Of a stretch of 64,000 nt of DNA, positions 1 to 9,007 are shown one piece after another. Source of the stretch: Rhodococcoides kyotonense (GTDB taxonomy: Bacteria > Actinomycetota > Actinomycetes > Mycobacteriales > Mycobacteriaceae). The notes under the pieces were generated by a model. The model worked only from the letters and a program-made list of their open reading frames with translations, had not been told where the DNA came from and made no database searches. A program made the position numbers and the translations under genes. The stretch covers positions 1 to 64,000 of the forward strand of contig NZ_LVHI01000009.1 in NCBI RefSeq assembly GCF_001645385.1, read 5' to 3'. Within the stretch, counting starts at the first letter, position 1, and the number at the start of each line of letters is the position of its first letter.

Positions 1-103
1 CGATCACCTCGGCGGCCTCTTTCACCGTCGAGCCCCAACCCAACAGAACCCAGAACAGCATCCGCACCTCATGGGTGTACACCGGACGTCCCATCGCAAC
101 CAT
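1..103 (-). mobile_element. IS30-like transposase, N-terminal fragment (cut by window edge)
   Basis: Reading leftwards from the ATG at 103 (a second in-frame ATG lies at 94) gives about 34 residues beginning MVAMGRPVYTHEVRMLFWVL and ending in STVKEAAEVI at the window edge. A short basic start, an aromatic helix and then 'EAA..iG' resemble the N-terminal helix-turn-helix of IS30-family transposases. The bases upstream (121-146, GTTGCGATGACTGCTTGAG core) look like an IS30-type terminal inverted repeat. Family assignment is inference from a short stretch; the rest of the gene lies outside the window. Confidence 0.55.
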
Positions 104-146
104 CCCTCAATGATCAGGCACGTTGCGATGACTGCTTGAGACCGCC

Positions 147-189
147 GTACAGCGGGCTATACATTCGCGCGCACGTGCGGCGAAGCCGC
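147..189. repeat. Truncated copy of the intergenic palindrome, at an IS border
   Basis: The right arm (157-175, CTATACATTCGCGCGCACG) and the adjoining small hairpin GCGGC-GAA-GCCGC (177-189) are intact and identical in pattern to copies near 8951 and 44158. The left arm keeps only about GTACAGC (147-153); its outer part is replaced by the putative IS end. This suggests that the insertion sequence landed inside the palindrome or that one side was lost by deletion. Confidence 0.7.
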
Positions 190-280
190 TTATCACCATC
201 TGCGGGTGATGACCCGACCCCCGCTACCAGGCACTCTGGGAAGCGACACTCGAAGTGCGGATCCGAGAAGGAGCGGCACC

Positions 281-514
281 ATGGCGCAGCAGGCCGACGC
301 CTATCCAGGAGGGGTCCGTTACGAATTCGTCGTCGAAGGTTCGTTGTCCGAACGCGCGATGGCCGCGTTCCCGGACCTGGCCGTCTCCTCGATTCCGCAG
401 CCCTACACCCGCCTGTTCGGTCCGTTGGACGACGAGACCGCCCTCCGCGGAATGTTGGCTCGATTCGACGCTCTCGGCCTCACGCTCGTCGAGCTCAGGC
501 GGCTTCCGGACTGA
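281..514 (+). CDS. Small conserved actinobacterial protein of unknown function
   Basis: A 77-residue soluble protein with a pattern familiar from small actinobacterial hypotheticals: an opening strand (RYEFVVEGSLSE), a short 'AFPDLAV' segment, then 'LFGPLDDETALRGMLARFDALGLTLVELRRLPD'. The alternation of strand, helix and strand suggests a small alpha/beta fold. The ATG at 281 is chosen because GAGAAGGAG lies 8-16 nt upstream; the frame stays open to 206 but without a ribosome site. No cysteines, signal peptide or membrane segment. Function unknown. Confidence 0.7.
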   Translation: MAQQADAYPGGVRYEFVVEGSLSERAMAAFPDLAVSSIPQPYTRLFGPLDDETALRGMLARFDALGLTLVELRRLPD

Positions 515-568
515 TCTGCGAGCCAACCCGACCGTCGAAGGCTTGTGTCCGGTAGTACACTCGCACTC

Positions 569-594
569 ATGCAGCGCGCGCTTCTTCTTGATCG

Positions 595-610
<16 letters not shown>
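569..610 (+). CDS. leuL: Leucine leader peptide upstream of leuA (13 residues)
   Basis: The short frame encodes MQRALLLDRRDGV with three consecutive CTT leucine codons, a codon rare in this GC-rich DNA. It ends inside the left arm of a strong hairpin 80-120 nt before leuA. A TACACT box at 556-561 lies 7 nt before the ATG, so the transcript is probably leaderless. Leader-peptide attenuation of leuA is known in Actinobacteria: when leucyl-tRNA is scarce the ribosome stalls on the CTT run and the terminator does not form. The assignment here rests on the codon run and the position. Confidence 0.75.
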
Positions 611-2500
<1,890 letters not shown>

Positions 2501-2508
2501 GCACCACC

Positions 2509-2554
2509 GGAAGGGCCCTGTATCCGCCGAAATCGGCTGATACAGGGCCCTTCC
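2509..2554. terminator. Bidirectional terminator after leuA
   Basis: A perfect 16-bp inverted repeat, GGAAGGGCCCTGTATC (2509-2524) with GATACAGGGCCCTTCC (2539-2554), with a 14-nt loop that can itself pair (GCCGA/TCGGC). It sits between the leuA stop and the stop of the convergent SHOCT gene, so it probably ends transcription from both sides. Confidence 0.85.
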
Positions 2555-2577
2555 GATTCCACCGCCCCCGGGGTGCT

Positions 2578-2853
2578 CTAGGTGCCGAGTAGCGAGGCTT
2601 TCGCCTTCGCGAATTCGGCGTCGTCGAGAATTCCTTGGTCGCGCAGGTCCGCGAGTTTCTGGATCTTGCCGACGAGGTCGTCTCCCGTATCGGGTGAGGG
2701 AGCCTGTCTGGGCGGCTGCTGCGGCTGCTCGCGCTCCTGCCTGCGGCGGTTCATCATGTTGTTGGTCGCGTTGGCGGTTCCCGCGACCACCGCCGTGCGC
2801 GCCACCGTTCCGAGGAGTCCCGGCCTGCCCACGCGGCCGCGTCCGAACACCAT
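2578..2853 (-). CDS. SHOCT-domain protein
   Basis: A 91-residue protein starting MVFGRGRVGRPGLLGTVART. It has a basic, small-residue-rich N-terminus with an Ala/Gly/Val segment (TAVVAGTANAT) that might touch the membrane, a Gln/Arg/Pro linker (about residues 40-60), and a C-terminal SHOCT motif (LADLRDQGILDDAEFAKAKASLL). SHOCT is a short C-terminal domain thought to mediate oligomerisation. It lies 10 bp downstream of the DUF6325-type gene, and the pair looks like one operon. Specific role unknown. Confidence 0.8.
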   Translation of the reverse strand: MVFGRGRVGRPGLLGTVARTAVVAGTANATNNMMNRRRQEREQPQQPPRQAPSPDTGDDLVGKIQKLADLRDQGILDDAEFAKAKASLLGT

Positions 2854-2863
2854 CGTCTGCCTC

Positions 2864-3295
2864 CTACACCAGTGCTGCCGCGAGCGCGACTTCGACTGTT
2901 TCCCTGGGGATCTGGACGTGAAGCGCCACATCTCCTCCGGCTTCGCGCGACGCATGCGACAGCGTGCGCGCCCATGTCTGCTCGTAGACGAGTATCGCCG
3001 CCGACGTGCCCGGCTCGAGCGTGTCCCGCACGACGTCGAGGTCCTCGTCGCTGATGAGAGCTTTCGCTTCGAGCGAGAGAATTTCGAGTCCGACGTCGTC
3101 GAGAGCCTCGTCGACATCGACCTGCCGCAGTGATCCGTCGAGACTGCGGCCGATGAACACGAGATCGAGCAGCGTGATCACACGCTGCTCGACGACCTGC
3201 GCCAGCGCGGCGACGACGGCGGGGTCGGCTCGATCGCCGGGAAACGTCACCACGAGAACGCCCACCGGACCCACGTCGAACATCGTCTCGTTCAT
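2864..3295 (-). CDS. DUF6325-like protein
   Basis: A 143-residue protein starting MNETMFDVGPVGVLVVTFPG. Features typical of this group are the opening 'GPVG-hydrophobic-FPG' segment, a mid region (VVEQRVITLLDLVFIGRSLDG), an acidic stretch and a long C-terminal helix. There is no clear transmembrane segment. I recall DUF6325 genes commonly sitting next to SHOCT genes, as here, but the function is not established. The ATG at 3295 is chosen for GGAGAA upstream; a GTG at 3301 and an ATG at 3283 are alternatives. Confidence 0.7.
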   Translation of the reverse strand: MNETMFDVGPVGVLVVTFPGDRADPAVVAALAQVVEQRVITLLDLVFIGRSLDGSLRQVDVDEALDDVGLEILSLEAKALISDEDLDVVRDTLEPGTSAAILVYEQTWARTLSHASREAGGDVALHVQIPRETVEVALAAALV

Positions 3296-3436
3296 CGTCA
3301 CGATGCTTCTCCGCGCCCTGCGCCTGCGCATCATCCGGCGCGGGTGAATTCACCTGTTTCGGATGATGATCAAGTTGCGCGTCCGAGCCACGATGAGCTG
3401 TCTGGATTCACTATCAGCGGAATGGAGCAGCAAGCC

Positions 3437-3814
3437 GTGGACTCGTTCTGGGATTTTCTCTGGTTGGTAATCGTGAGTTTCGCGTTCGTGGCCTACCTGA
3501 TGGTGCTGTTCTCGATCATCGGGGACCTGTTCCGCGACCACAAGACGTCGGGATGGGTCAAGGCGATCTGGATCTTCTTCCTCATCGTTGCGCCCTTCTT
3601 GACCGCGCTGATCTACATCATCGTCAAGGGCGGCGACATGACGAAACGGCAGGTGGCCGCCGTCCAGCACGCGAAAGACGAGCAGGACCAATACATCAAG
3701 CAGGTGGCAGGCCGTACGTCCGCCGAGGAGATCGCGCACGCGAAGACACTCCTCGACAACGGCACCATCTCGCAGGAGGAGTTCTCACAGCTGAAGGAGA
3801 AAGCTCTTCGCTGA
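3437..3814 (+). CDS. Membrane protein with PLDc_N-type anchor and C-terminal SHOCT domain
   Basis: About 125 residues from the GTG at 3437 (MDSFWDFLWLVIVSFAFVAY). Two transmembrane helices lie at about residues 5-28 and 42-65, separated by a basic loop (RDHKTSGWVKA); this is the arrangement of the cardiolipin-synthase N-terminal (PLDc_N) segment. A charged linker (QVAAVQHAKDEQDQYIKQV) leads to a SHOCT motif (IAHAKTLLDNGTISQEEFSQLKEKAL). GGAG ends 9 nt before the GTG. An ATG at 3422 would add five residues. No catalytic HKD motif, so it is not a full phospholipase D. It may act with the facing SHOCT/DUF6325 genes. Confidence 0.8.
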   Translation: MDSFWDFLWLVIVSFAFVAYLMVLFSIIGDLFRDHKTSGWVKAIWIFFLIVAPFLTALIYIIVKGGDMTKRQVAAVQHAKDEQDQYIKQVAGRTSAEEIAHAKTLLDNGTISQEEFSQLKEKALR

Positions 3815-3826
3815 CGCTCAGAGCAT

Positions 3827-3866
3827 GTGCACGAAAATACATGGACGGCTACGGATTTCCGTGCAC
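3827..3866. repeat. Diverged intergenic palindrome
   Basis: GTGCACGAAAAT (3827-3838) pairs with ATTTCCGTGCAC (3855-3866), with one mismatch, around a 16-nt centre. It sits between convergent genes and encodes the last codons of the LysR gene (V-H-G-N-P-stop). The position and GTGCACG/CGTGCAC arms resemble the main palindrome family, but the core differs. Confidence 0.5.
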
Positions 3867-4748
3867 ACGCGCAGCCTCCGCCTCGAACGCCTCCACCACC
3901 GCCCTCACGGCCGGCAGCTCGCGAGCACGGGGTCGCGTCGCGAGTTCGTAGATCCTGCCTGCTCGCACTCCTGACAGTGGAATACGCACGAGCGCAGGAT
4001 GTACGACGGCATATCGCGGCAGTAGAGCGACCCCGTGGCCTCGCGCCACCAATTCCTCGGTGACCCGGAAGTCGTTGATACGCTGGACCACACGAGGCTG
4101 CACCCCGGTTGCCGCGGCGACGGACAGCAACACGTCGTCGACCGGGAAACCGCCACGGACGCTGATCCAGTGCTCGTCGGCGAGTTCGCGCAGATCGACC
4201 GACTGCCTCGACGCCAACGAATGACTCGGCGGGAGCACGAGGTCGATCGGCTCACGCATCAGGGATTCCACTTCGATGCGCGCGGCAGCGGTTGCCGGTG
4301 CTCGATCGTCGCGATGGGTGAGTACGACGTCGTAGTCGGCAAGCAGCGCCGGCACCGACGAGGCGGGTAGGTCCTCGTCACGCGCAACCACTCGTGTCCC
4401 GCTGTCTCGCAGGCGGTCCAGAACCCCCGGCAGCAACAGAGCGGCACCGGACGGAAACAGCGCGACGCGCACGCGCCCTTTCGGTGACGCACTGTACGAC
4501 TCCATTTCGGCCGTCGCTCGACGCAAGGCCCCGAGGACCTCGTCGGCCCGAAGGACGAGGGCATGGCCGGCGTCGGTGAGGCGGAGTCTGCGCCCGTCGG
4601 GTTCCAGCAACGCGACCCCTGCCTCCTTCGAGAGCAGTTTGAGTTGCTGGGACACGGCCGACGGCGTCAAAGACAATGCGACTGCGACGGCACCGACGGT
4701 TCCGCGGTCGGCAAGTTCGCGCAGTATTCGCAGGCGCTCGACGTTCAT
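3849..4748 (-). CDS. LysR-family transcriptional regulator
   Basis: A 299-residue protein. The winged helix-turn-helix is at residues 1-60 (MNVERLRILRELADRGTVGA then VALSLTPSAVSQQLKLL), followed by a substrate-binding domain with the usual 'RVRVALFPSGAALLLPGVL' opening strand. It is divergent from the EamA exporter, its likely target. A TAAGAT box lies 7 nt before the ATG, so the transcript is probably leaderless. The inducer cannot be read from the sequence. Confidence 0.9.
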   Translation of the reverse strand: MNVERLRILRELADRGTVGAVAVALSLTPSAVSQQLKLLSKEAGVALLEPDGRRLRLTDAGHALVLRADEVLGALRRATAEMESYSASPKGRVRVALFPSGAALLLPGVLDRLRDSGTRVVARDEDLPASSVPALLADYDVVLTHRDDRAPATAAARIEVESLMREPIDLVLPPSHSLASRQSVDLRELADEHWISVRGGFPVDDVLLSVAAATGVQPRVVQRINDFRVTEELVARGHGVALLPRYAVVHPALVRIPLSGVRAGRIYELATRPRARELPAVRAVVEAFEAEAARVHGNP

Positions 4749-4820
4749 GTAGCGAATCTTAAGTGTCGGTGTCGCAACATTCGATTGTGCTGACACGTGG
4801 GTAGACCTGACGATGAACGA

Positions 4821-5753
4821 GTGAACACCCGCGACCGCTGCCTCGGTATCCTTGTCGCCGTCCTGTGGGGCCTGAATTTCCTGGCCATACGCGTCGGGCT
4901 CGATCAGTTCCCTCCATTCTTCTTCAACGCTCTGCGATTCCTCGTCATCGCAGTACCGGTGCTGCTCTTCGTTCGTCCGCCGAAGGTCCCGATCAAGTGG
5001 CTGCTGCTCTACGGCGTGGGCTTCGGGGTTCTTCAGTTCGCGTTCCTGTTCAGCGCGATGAACGCGGGGATGCCGACCGGGCTCGCGTCGCTGGTCCTGC
5101 AGTCGTCGGCGCCGTTCACGGTCGTCCTCGGCGCCCTTCTCCTGCGCGAACGCATCACCAGGCGCCAGATTCTCGGCATCTCCGTCGCGATAGCGGGGAT
5201 GGCGCTCATCGGCTACGACCGCGCCCAGGCCGCGACACTGCTTCCCGTCCTGCTGACGCTGCTCGCCGGCCTCAGCTGGGCCTTCGGCAACCTCGGTAAC
5301 AAGCTGGCTGCCTCGACCTGGTCGGGTCACTCCACCCCCGGGCAAGCGATGCGGCTCATGCTGTGGATGTGCGTTGTACCGCCCGTCCCGATGCTGGCGT
5401 TGTCGGCGATCACCGAGGGGCCCACGACGGGCTGGGTCGCGCTTGCGGACGCGTTCAGCCCCGAGGCATGGCAGGCCCTGGCCGGGGTCGGCTACATCGC
5501 CGTGTTCGGAACGCTGGCAGGTTCGGGACTGTGGACAATCCTGATCAGCCGCTATCAGGCGGGCGTCGTCGCACCGTTTTCGCTGTTGGTGCCCGTCGTC
5601 GGGATCGCGGGTGCCTGGCTGTTCCTGAGCGAGGAACCGAGCCCGTTGTCGTTGATCGGCGGCGCTGTCGTGATCGCCGGATGTCTGGGGGGAGTGCAGA
5701 AGGCGACACGGCCGGAGGCTCTTCCGACCAGACGCGCGACGGCCTCCACCTGA
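4821..5753 (+). CDS. EamA (DMT superfamily) transporter
   Basis: An integral membrane protein of about 310 residues with ten predicted transmembrane helices in two EamA repeats. The first repeat has LVAVLWGLNFLAIRVGLDQF and SSAPFTVVLGALLLRERIT; the second has LLAGLSWAFGNL and VPVVGIAGAWLFLSEEPSP. The family exports amino acids or small metabolites (RhtA/YdcZ-like). The start is uncertain: GTG 4821 gives a compact N-terminus (VNTRDRCLGILVAVLWG); GTG 4797 adds eight residues. Its position opposite the LysR gene suggests regulation by that protein. Confidence 0.9.
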   Translation: MNTRDRCLGILVAVLWGLNFLAIRVGLDQFPPFFFNALRFLVIAVPVLLFVRPPKVPIKWLLLYGVGFGVLQFAFLFSAMNAGMPTGLASLVLQSSAPFTVVLGALLLRERITRRQILGISVAIAGMALIGYDRAQAATLLPVLLTLLAGLSWAFGNLGNKLAASTWSGHSTPGQAMRLMLWMCVVPPVPMLALSAITEGPTTGWVALADAFSPEAWQALAGVGYIAVFGTLAGSGLWTILISRYQAGVVAPFSLLVPVVGIAGAWLFLSEEPSPLSLIGGAVVIAGCLGGVQKATRPEALPTRRATAST

Positions 5754-5864
5754 CTGCGATCGTTTATCCCACCGGCGTGATCTTCCCCTCGTCATCGGCC
5801 TGATTCCCCGGCCGAGCCACCTTCCGACGAGAGCTGCCGGACAGGTCTGTGCCAGACTCGGCGC

Positions 5865-7130
5865 ATGGTTCGAACGGGTGAGCGCAAGGCCGCGATAGGC
5901 GCGCGCGGCCGGCTGGCTTTGAAGGCCGCGGAGGCCGCCACATGGGCGTCGCGCAAGGCAGGCCGCGGCAAGGGGTCGATGATCGGCGGGCTGGTTGCCC
6001 TGAAGATCGATCCCGACATTCTGACGGGGCTCGGCTCCGGCCGTCGCACAGTGGTCGTCACCGGCACGAACGGCAAATCGACGACGACGCGTATGACCGC
6101 AGCCGCGCTCTCGACGCTCGGTGAGGTCGCAACGCAGGCCGACGGCGCCAACATGGACGCCGGGATCGTCGCGGCGCTGCACGCGCACATCGACGCGCCG
6201 CTCGCGGCTCTCGAGGTCGACGAGCTCCACGTTCCGCACGTGTGCGACGCCGTCTCCCCCGCTGCCGTCGTGCTGCTGAACCTCAGCCGCGACCAGCTCG
6301 ACCGCGTCGGCGAGATCAACATGATCGAGCGGAAGCTTCGGGCAGGGCTCGCCCGTCATCCGGAGTCCGTCGTGATCGCCAACTGCGACGACGTCCTGGT
6401 GACGTCCGCGGCATTCGACGCTCCCAACGTGGTGTGGGTGGCCGCGGGCGGCGGCTGGGCAGGCGACTCGGTCAGTTGCCCGCGCACCGGCGAGCCGATC
6501 ATCTGGGACGGCGAGCACTGGTACTCGACAGGAAGCGATTTCGCCAGGCCGACTCCCGACTGGTGGCTCGACGACGACAATCTCTACGGGCCCGACGGCC
6601 TGAAGATTCCGATGTCGTTGGCACTACCCGGAAAAGCCAACCGCGGCAACGCAGCTCAGGCCGTCGCCGCAGCCGTCACGCTGGGAGCGACTCCGGAGGA
6701 TGCCGTTCGCGCGGCGTCCACGGTGAACGAAGTTGCCGGACGCTATTCGACGGTGCAGTACGGATCTCATTCCGTCCGAATGCTTCTCGCGAAGAACCCC
6801 GCTGGCTGGCAGGAAGCGCTGTCGATGATCGATCCGACGGTCGACGGCCTCGTCATCGCCGTCAACGGGCAGGTACCCGACGGCGAGGACCTGTCGTGGC
6901 TGTGGGACGTTCGCTTCGAACATTTCGAGAACGTCGCGGTTGTCGCATCCGGTGAACGGGCCACCGATCTCGGTGTCCGACTGTTGTACGCCGGATCCAA
7001 GCACACGACCATCGCAGATCCGTTGAAGGCCATCGCATCCTGTCCGCCCGGGCGCGTCGAGGTGCTCGCCAATTACACCGCGTTCCGTGATCTCGGGCGC
7101 GCACTCGCACGCGAGGTGAACGATGTCTGA
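5865..7130 (+). CDS. murT: Lipid II isoglutaminyl synthase, MurT subunit
   Basis: ATP-dependent half of the MurT-GatD complex that amidates the D-glutamate of the peptidoglycan stem peptide on lipid II. The 421-residue protein has the Mur-ligase P-loop GTNGKST (about 67-73), the central domain (DELHVPHVCDAVSPAAVVLLNLSRDQLDR) and the C-terminal DUF1727 domain with LSWLWDVRFEHF, where the catalytic Asp is expected. The region that carries a zinc ribbon in firmicute MurT keeps only one Cys (SCPRTGEPI). The end overlaps gatD by 8 bp, indicating translational coupling. A CAGACT box lies 6 nt before the ATG. Confidence 0.95.
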   Translation: MVRTGERKAAIGARGRLALKAAEAATWASRKAGRGKGSMIGGLVALKIDPDILTGLGSGRRTVVVTGTNGKSTTTRMTAAALSTLGEVATQADGANMDAGIVAALHAHIDAPLAALEVDELHVPHVCDAVSPAAVVLLNLSRDQLDRVGEINMIERKLRAGLARHPESVVIANCDDVLVTSAAFDAPNVVWVAAGGGWAGDSVSCPRTGEPIIWDGEHWYSTGSDFARPTPDWWLDDDNLYGPDGLKIPMSLALPGKANRGNAAQAVAAAVTLGATPEDAVRAASTVNEVAGRYSTVQYGSHSVRMLLAKNPAGWQEALSMIDPTVDGLVIAVNGQVPDGEDLSWLWDVRFEHFENVAVVASGERATDLGVRLLYAGSKHTTIADPLKAIASCPPGRVEVLANYTAFRDLGRALAREVNDV

Positions 7131-7833
7131 GTCCGCCGTCCGCATCGGACTCGTACTGCCCGACGTCATGGGCACCTACGGCGACAACGGAAACGCGCTC
7201 GTGCTGAAACAACGTTTGCGCATGCGCGACATCGACGCCGAGGTCGTGCACATCACGCTGAACGATCCCGTGCCGGAATCGCTCGACCTGTACACCCTCG
7301 GCGGAGCCGAAGATTCGGCGCAACGGCTCGCGACCCGACATCTGACGAAGTACCCCGGACTGCAGAACGCAGCGGCTCGCGGCGTTCCGGTACTGGCGAT
7401 CTGCGCGGCCATCCAGGTCCTGGGTCACTGGTACGAGACGTCCGCAGGCGAACGCGTCGACGGCATCTCGCTGTTCGACGTGACGACGTCGCCGCAGGAC
7501 GTACGTTCCATCGGTGAGGTCATCTCCGAGCCGACTCTCGACGGCCTCACCGACAAGCTGACCGGATTCGAGAACCACCGCGGCGGAACGACTCTGGGTC
7601 CCGACGCCGGTGCGCTGGCCAAGGTCGTGAGCGGAATCGGCAACGGCGTCGGCGACGGGCGTGAAGGCGTCGTACAGGGGTCGGTGATCGGCACGTACAT
7701 GCACGGTCCGTTGCTCGCCCGGAATCCGCAGCTGGCGGACTACTTGCTGGAGAAGGCGACGGGGTCGACCTTGGCTCCCCTGGAGCTGGAGGAAGTCACG
7801 CAGCTTCGGAGAGAGCGGCTTCGCCGCACGTGA
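7123..7833 (+). CDS. gatD: Lipid II isoglutaminyl synthase, GatD glutamine amidotransferase subunit
   Basis: Supplies ammonia from glutamine to MurT. The 236-residue class-I amidotransferase (CobB/CobQ-like) has the nucleophile Cys94 in LAICAAIQVLG and the catalytic His in GTYMHGPLLARNP (about 189). The N-terminus (VLPDVMGTYGDNGNALVLKQ) is typical of GatD. The last residues (ERLRRT) and stop codon are encoded by an intergenic palindrome element whose small hairpin begins at 7815, so the C-terminal tail may not be under protein-level selection. Confidence 0.95.
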   Translation: MSESAVRIGLVLPDVMGTYGDNGNALVLKQRLRMRDIDAEVVHITLNDPVPESLDLYTLGGAEDSAQRLATRHLTKYPGLQNAAARGVPVLAICAAIQVLGHWYETSAGERVDGISLFDVTTSPQDVRSIGEVISEPTLDGLTDKLTGFENHRGGTTLGPDAGALAKVVSGIGNGVGDGREGVVQGSVIGTYMHGPLLARNPQLADYLLEKATGSTLAPLELEEVTQLRRERLRRT

Positions 7834-7870
7834 GCGCGAATGTATAGCCCTCTATACATTCGCACTCACG
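7815..7870. repeat. Intergenic palindrome, copy with hairpin on the left
   Basis: The small hairpin GCGGC-TTC-GCCGC (7815-7827) is followed by arms CGTGAGCGCGAATGTATAG (7829-7847) and CTATACATTCGCACTCACG (7852-7870) around a 4-nt loop. This copy is inverted relative to those at 8951, 19270 and 44158. It carries the gatD stop (7831-7833) and the stop of the convergent gene (7866-7868), and probably acts as a bidirectional terminator. Confidence 0.85.
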
Positions 7871-8873
7871 ACGCGCACCGCTCACAGGGAAACGACGTGT
7901 CGTCCCATCCCTCCCTGACCAGCACCGCCCGCACCTCGGAGTACACCCCGCACGGATCCTTCGTCACCTCGTCCCACCCGTAGACGAGACGAGGTAGGCC
8001 TCCGAGTTCTGCGGCATTGTCGCGCCGTCGATCCCGGAAGCGACGCTGTTTCGCCGAATGGAATGCCTGACCGTCCAGCCGGACGATGAGTCCCACTTCC
8101 TCGTACAGGACGTCCTCGAAAAGCGTCCGCCCGTCGACGTGATGTGGCGCCTGGCGCGCGCTCGAAGGCAACCCATGCGCCTGTTCGACATCGAGGACGT
8201 ATCGGTGTTCCAACGCCGAATGCACCCCATTCCGGAGAAGGTCCAGGGTGTCCGCGATCGTCGCGGCGTAGCGTCTCGGCCGTCGATGCTCGATCTTGCG
8301 TCGCATGGCGTCGACGGAGATTGCCCCCGCCGACATCGTGGACACCAGCCGAATCGACGCGGCTCGCGACGTAGGTTCTGCGACAGCCAGATCCAGCGCA
8401 GTATCCACCTTGCTGGTCCGACGGGGATCGACGTCCACGCCGATGTGCTTCAGTGCTCGCGACCGATGTACGACGACGCCCGGGTGGATCATCGAATTGG
8501 ACGCCGACGTCGGTCGTGCTGTCGACTGCCTCATCGTCGGAGGTTGACTGACCGCCGACGCTCCGTATCGGACGGTGACGTGAACGGGACCGTCTGCTGG
8601 TCTTTGCAATCGCCACTCTTCGGCTGCCGTCTCGTGGCTGAGCAAGGCACTCGGCCCTGCATACAGAAGTGCCGCCGACAACTTCATATCCCGGGTGAGC
8701 GGTCCGTTCGTCAGCGAGATGACGCCGCGGAAGATTCGCAGCCACTGTCCGGATTCGACTGCGTGCCTTATGGACTCGGGTCGACATCCCAGATCGTACA
8801 GCTGACGTGCTGTCAGCAGCCCGTGCTGCGAATCCAGAAGTTGCTGCCGACTCGCGGTGGTTGCGATTTTCAT
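7866..8873 (-). CDS. AbiEi-antitoxin-like N-terminal domain fused to a DUF559-like nuclease domain
   Basis: A 335-residue protein. Residues 1-60 (RQQLLDSQHGLLTARQLYDL then SIRHAVESGQWLRIFRGV) form the winged-helix seen in AbiEi-type antitoxins. The C-terminal third (SALEHRYVLDVEQAHGLP, VGLIVRLDGQAFH, RFRDRRRDNAAELGG) has the E...D...R/RD pattern of DUF559/Vsr-like nucleases. No AbiEii toxin gene is adjacent, so it is an orphan; such proteins are common in Actinobacteria and their role is unknown. The start at 8873 is chosen because upstream codons run into the repeat at 8951. The stop lies inside another repeat copy. Confidence 0.75.
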   Translation of the reverse strand: MKIATTASRQQLLDSQHGLLTARQLYDLGCRPESIRHAVESGQWLRIFRGVISLTNGPLTRDMKLSAALLYAGPSALLSHETAAEEWRLQRPADGPVHVTVRYGASAVSQPPTMRQSTARPTSASNSMIHPGVVVHRSRALKHIGVDVDPRRTSKVDTALDLAVAEPTSRAASIRLVSTMSAGAISVDAMRRKIEHRRPRRYAATIADTLDLLRNGVHSALEHRYVLDVEQAHGLPSSARQAPHHVDGRTLFEDVLYEEVGLIVRLDGQAFHSAKQRRFRDRRRDNAAELGGLPRLVYGWDEVTKDPCGVYSEVRAVLVREGWDDTSFPCERCAS

Positions 8874-8950
8874 GCGGCACAGAATGCACGACGCCGTCCT
8901 CTCGGACGGTCGAAAAACCGGGGTTATCCACAGCCTGTGGACAACCCACC

Positions 8951-9007
8951 CGTGCGTGCGAATGTATAGCCCGCTATACATTCGCGCGCACGGGCGGCGA
9001 AGCCGCC
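8951..9007. repeat. Intergenic palindrome, full copy
   Basis: Arms CGTGCGTGCGAATGTATAG (8951-8969) and CTATACATTCGCGCGCACG (8974-8992) are followed by GGCGGC-GAA-GCCGCC (8993-9007). The last base is the first base of the recR stop anticodon (9007-9009), so the hairpin forms directly at the 3' end of the ybaB-recR transcript. It is one of few copies not between convergent genes. Confidence 0.85.

Noticed and set aside
3849-6518. 889-codon minus-strand frame containing the LysR gene
   Set aside because: Only the last 299 codons match a family; the rest lies opposite the EamA and murT genes and has shadow-type composition.
7866-8873. Complete AbiE toxin-antitoxin system
   Set aside because: No AbiEii nucleotidyltransferase gene lies on either side.
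8951-9007. Palindromes as rho-independent terminators of the classic kind or as riboswitches
   Set aside because: There is no T-run after the arms and no ligand-binding consensus; termination remains plausible only as a hairpin-based, non-classical type.
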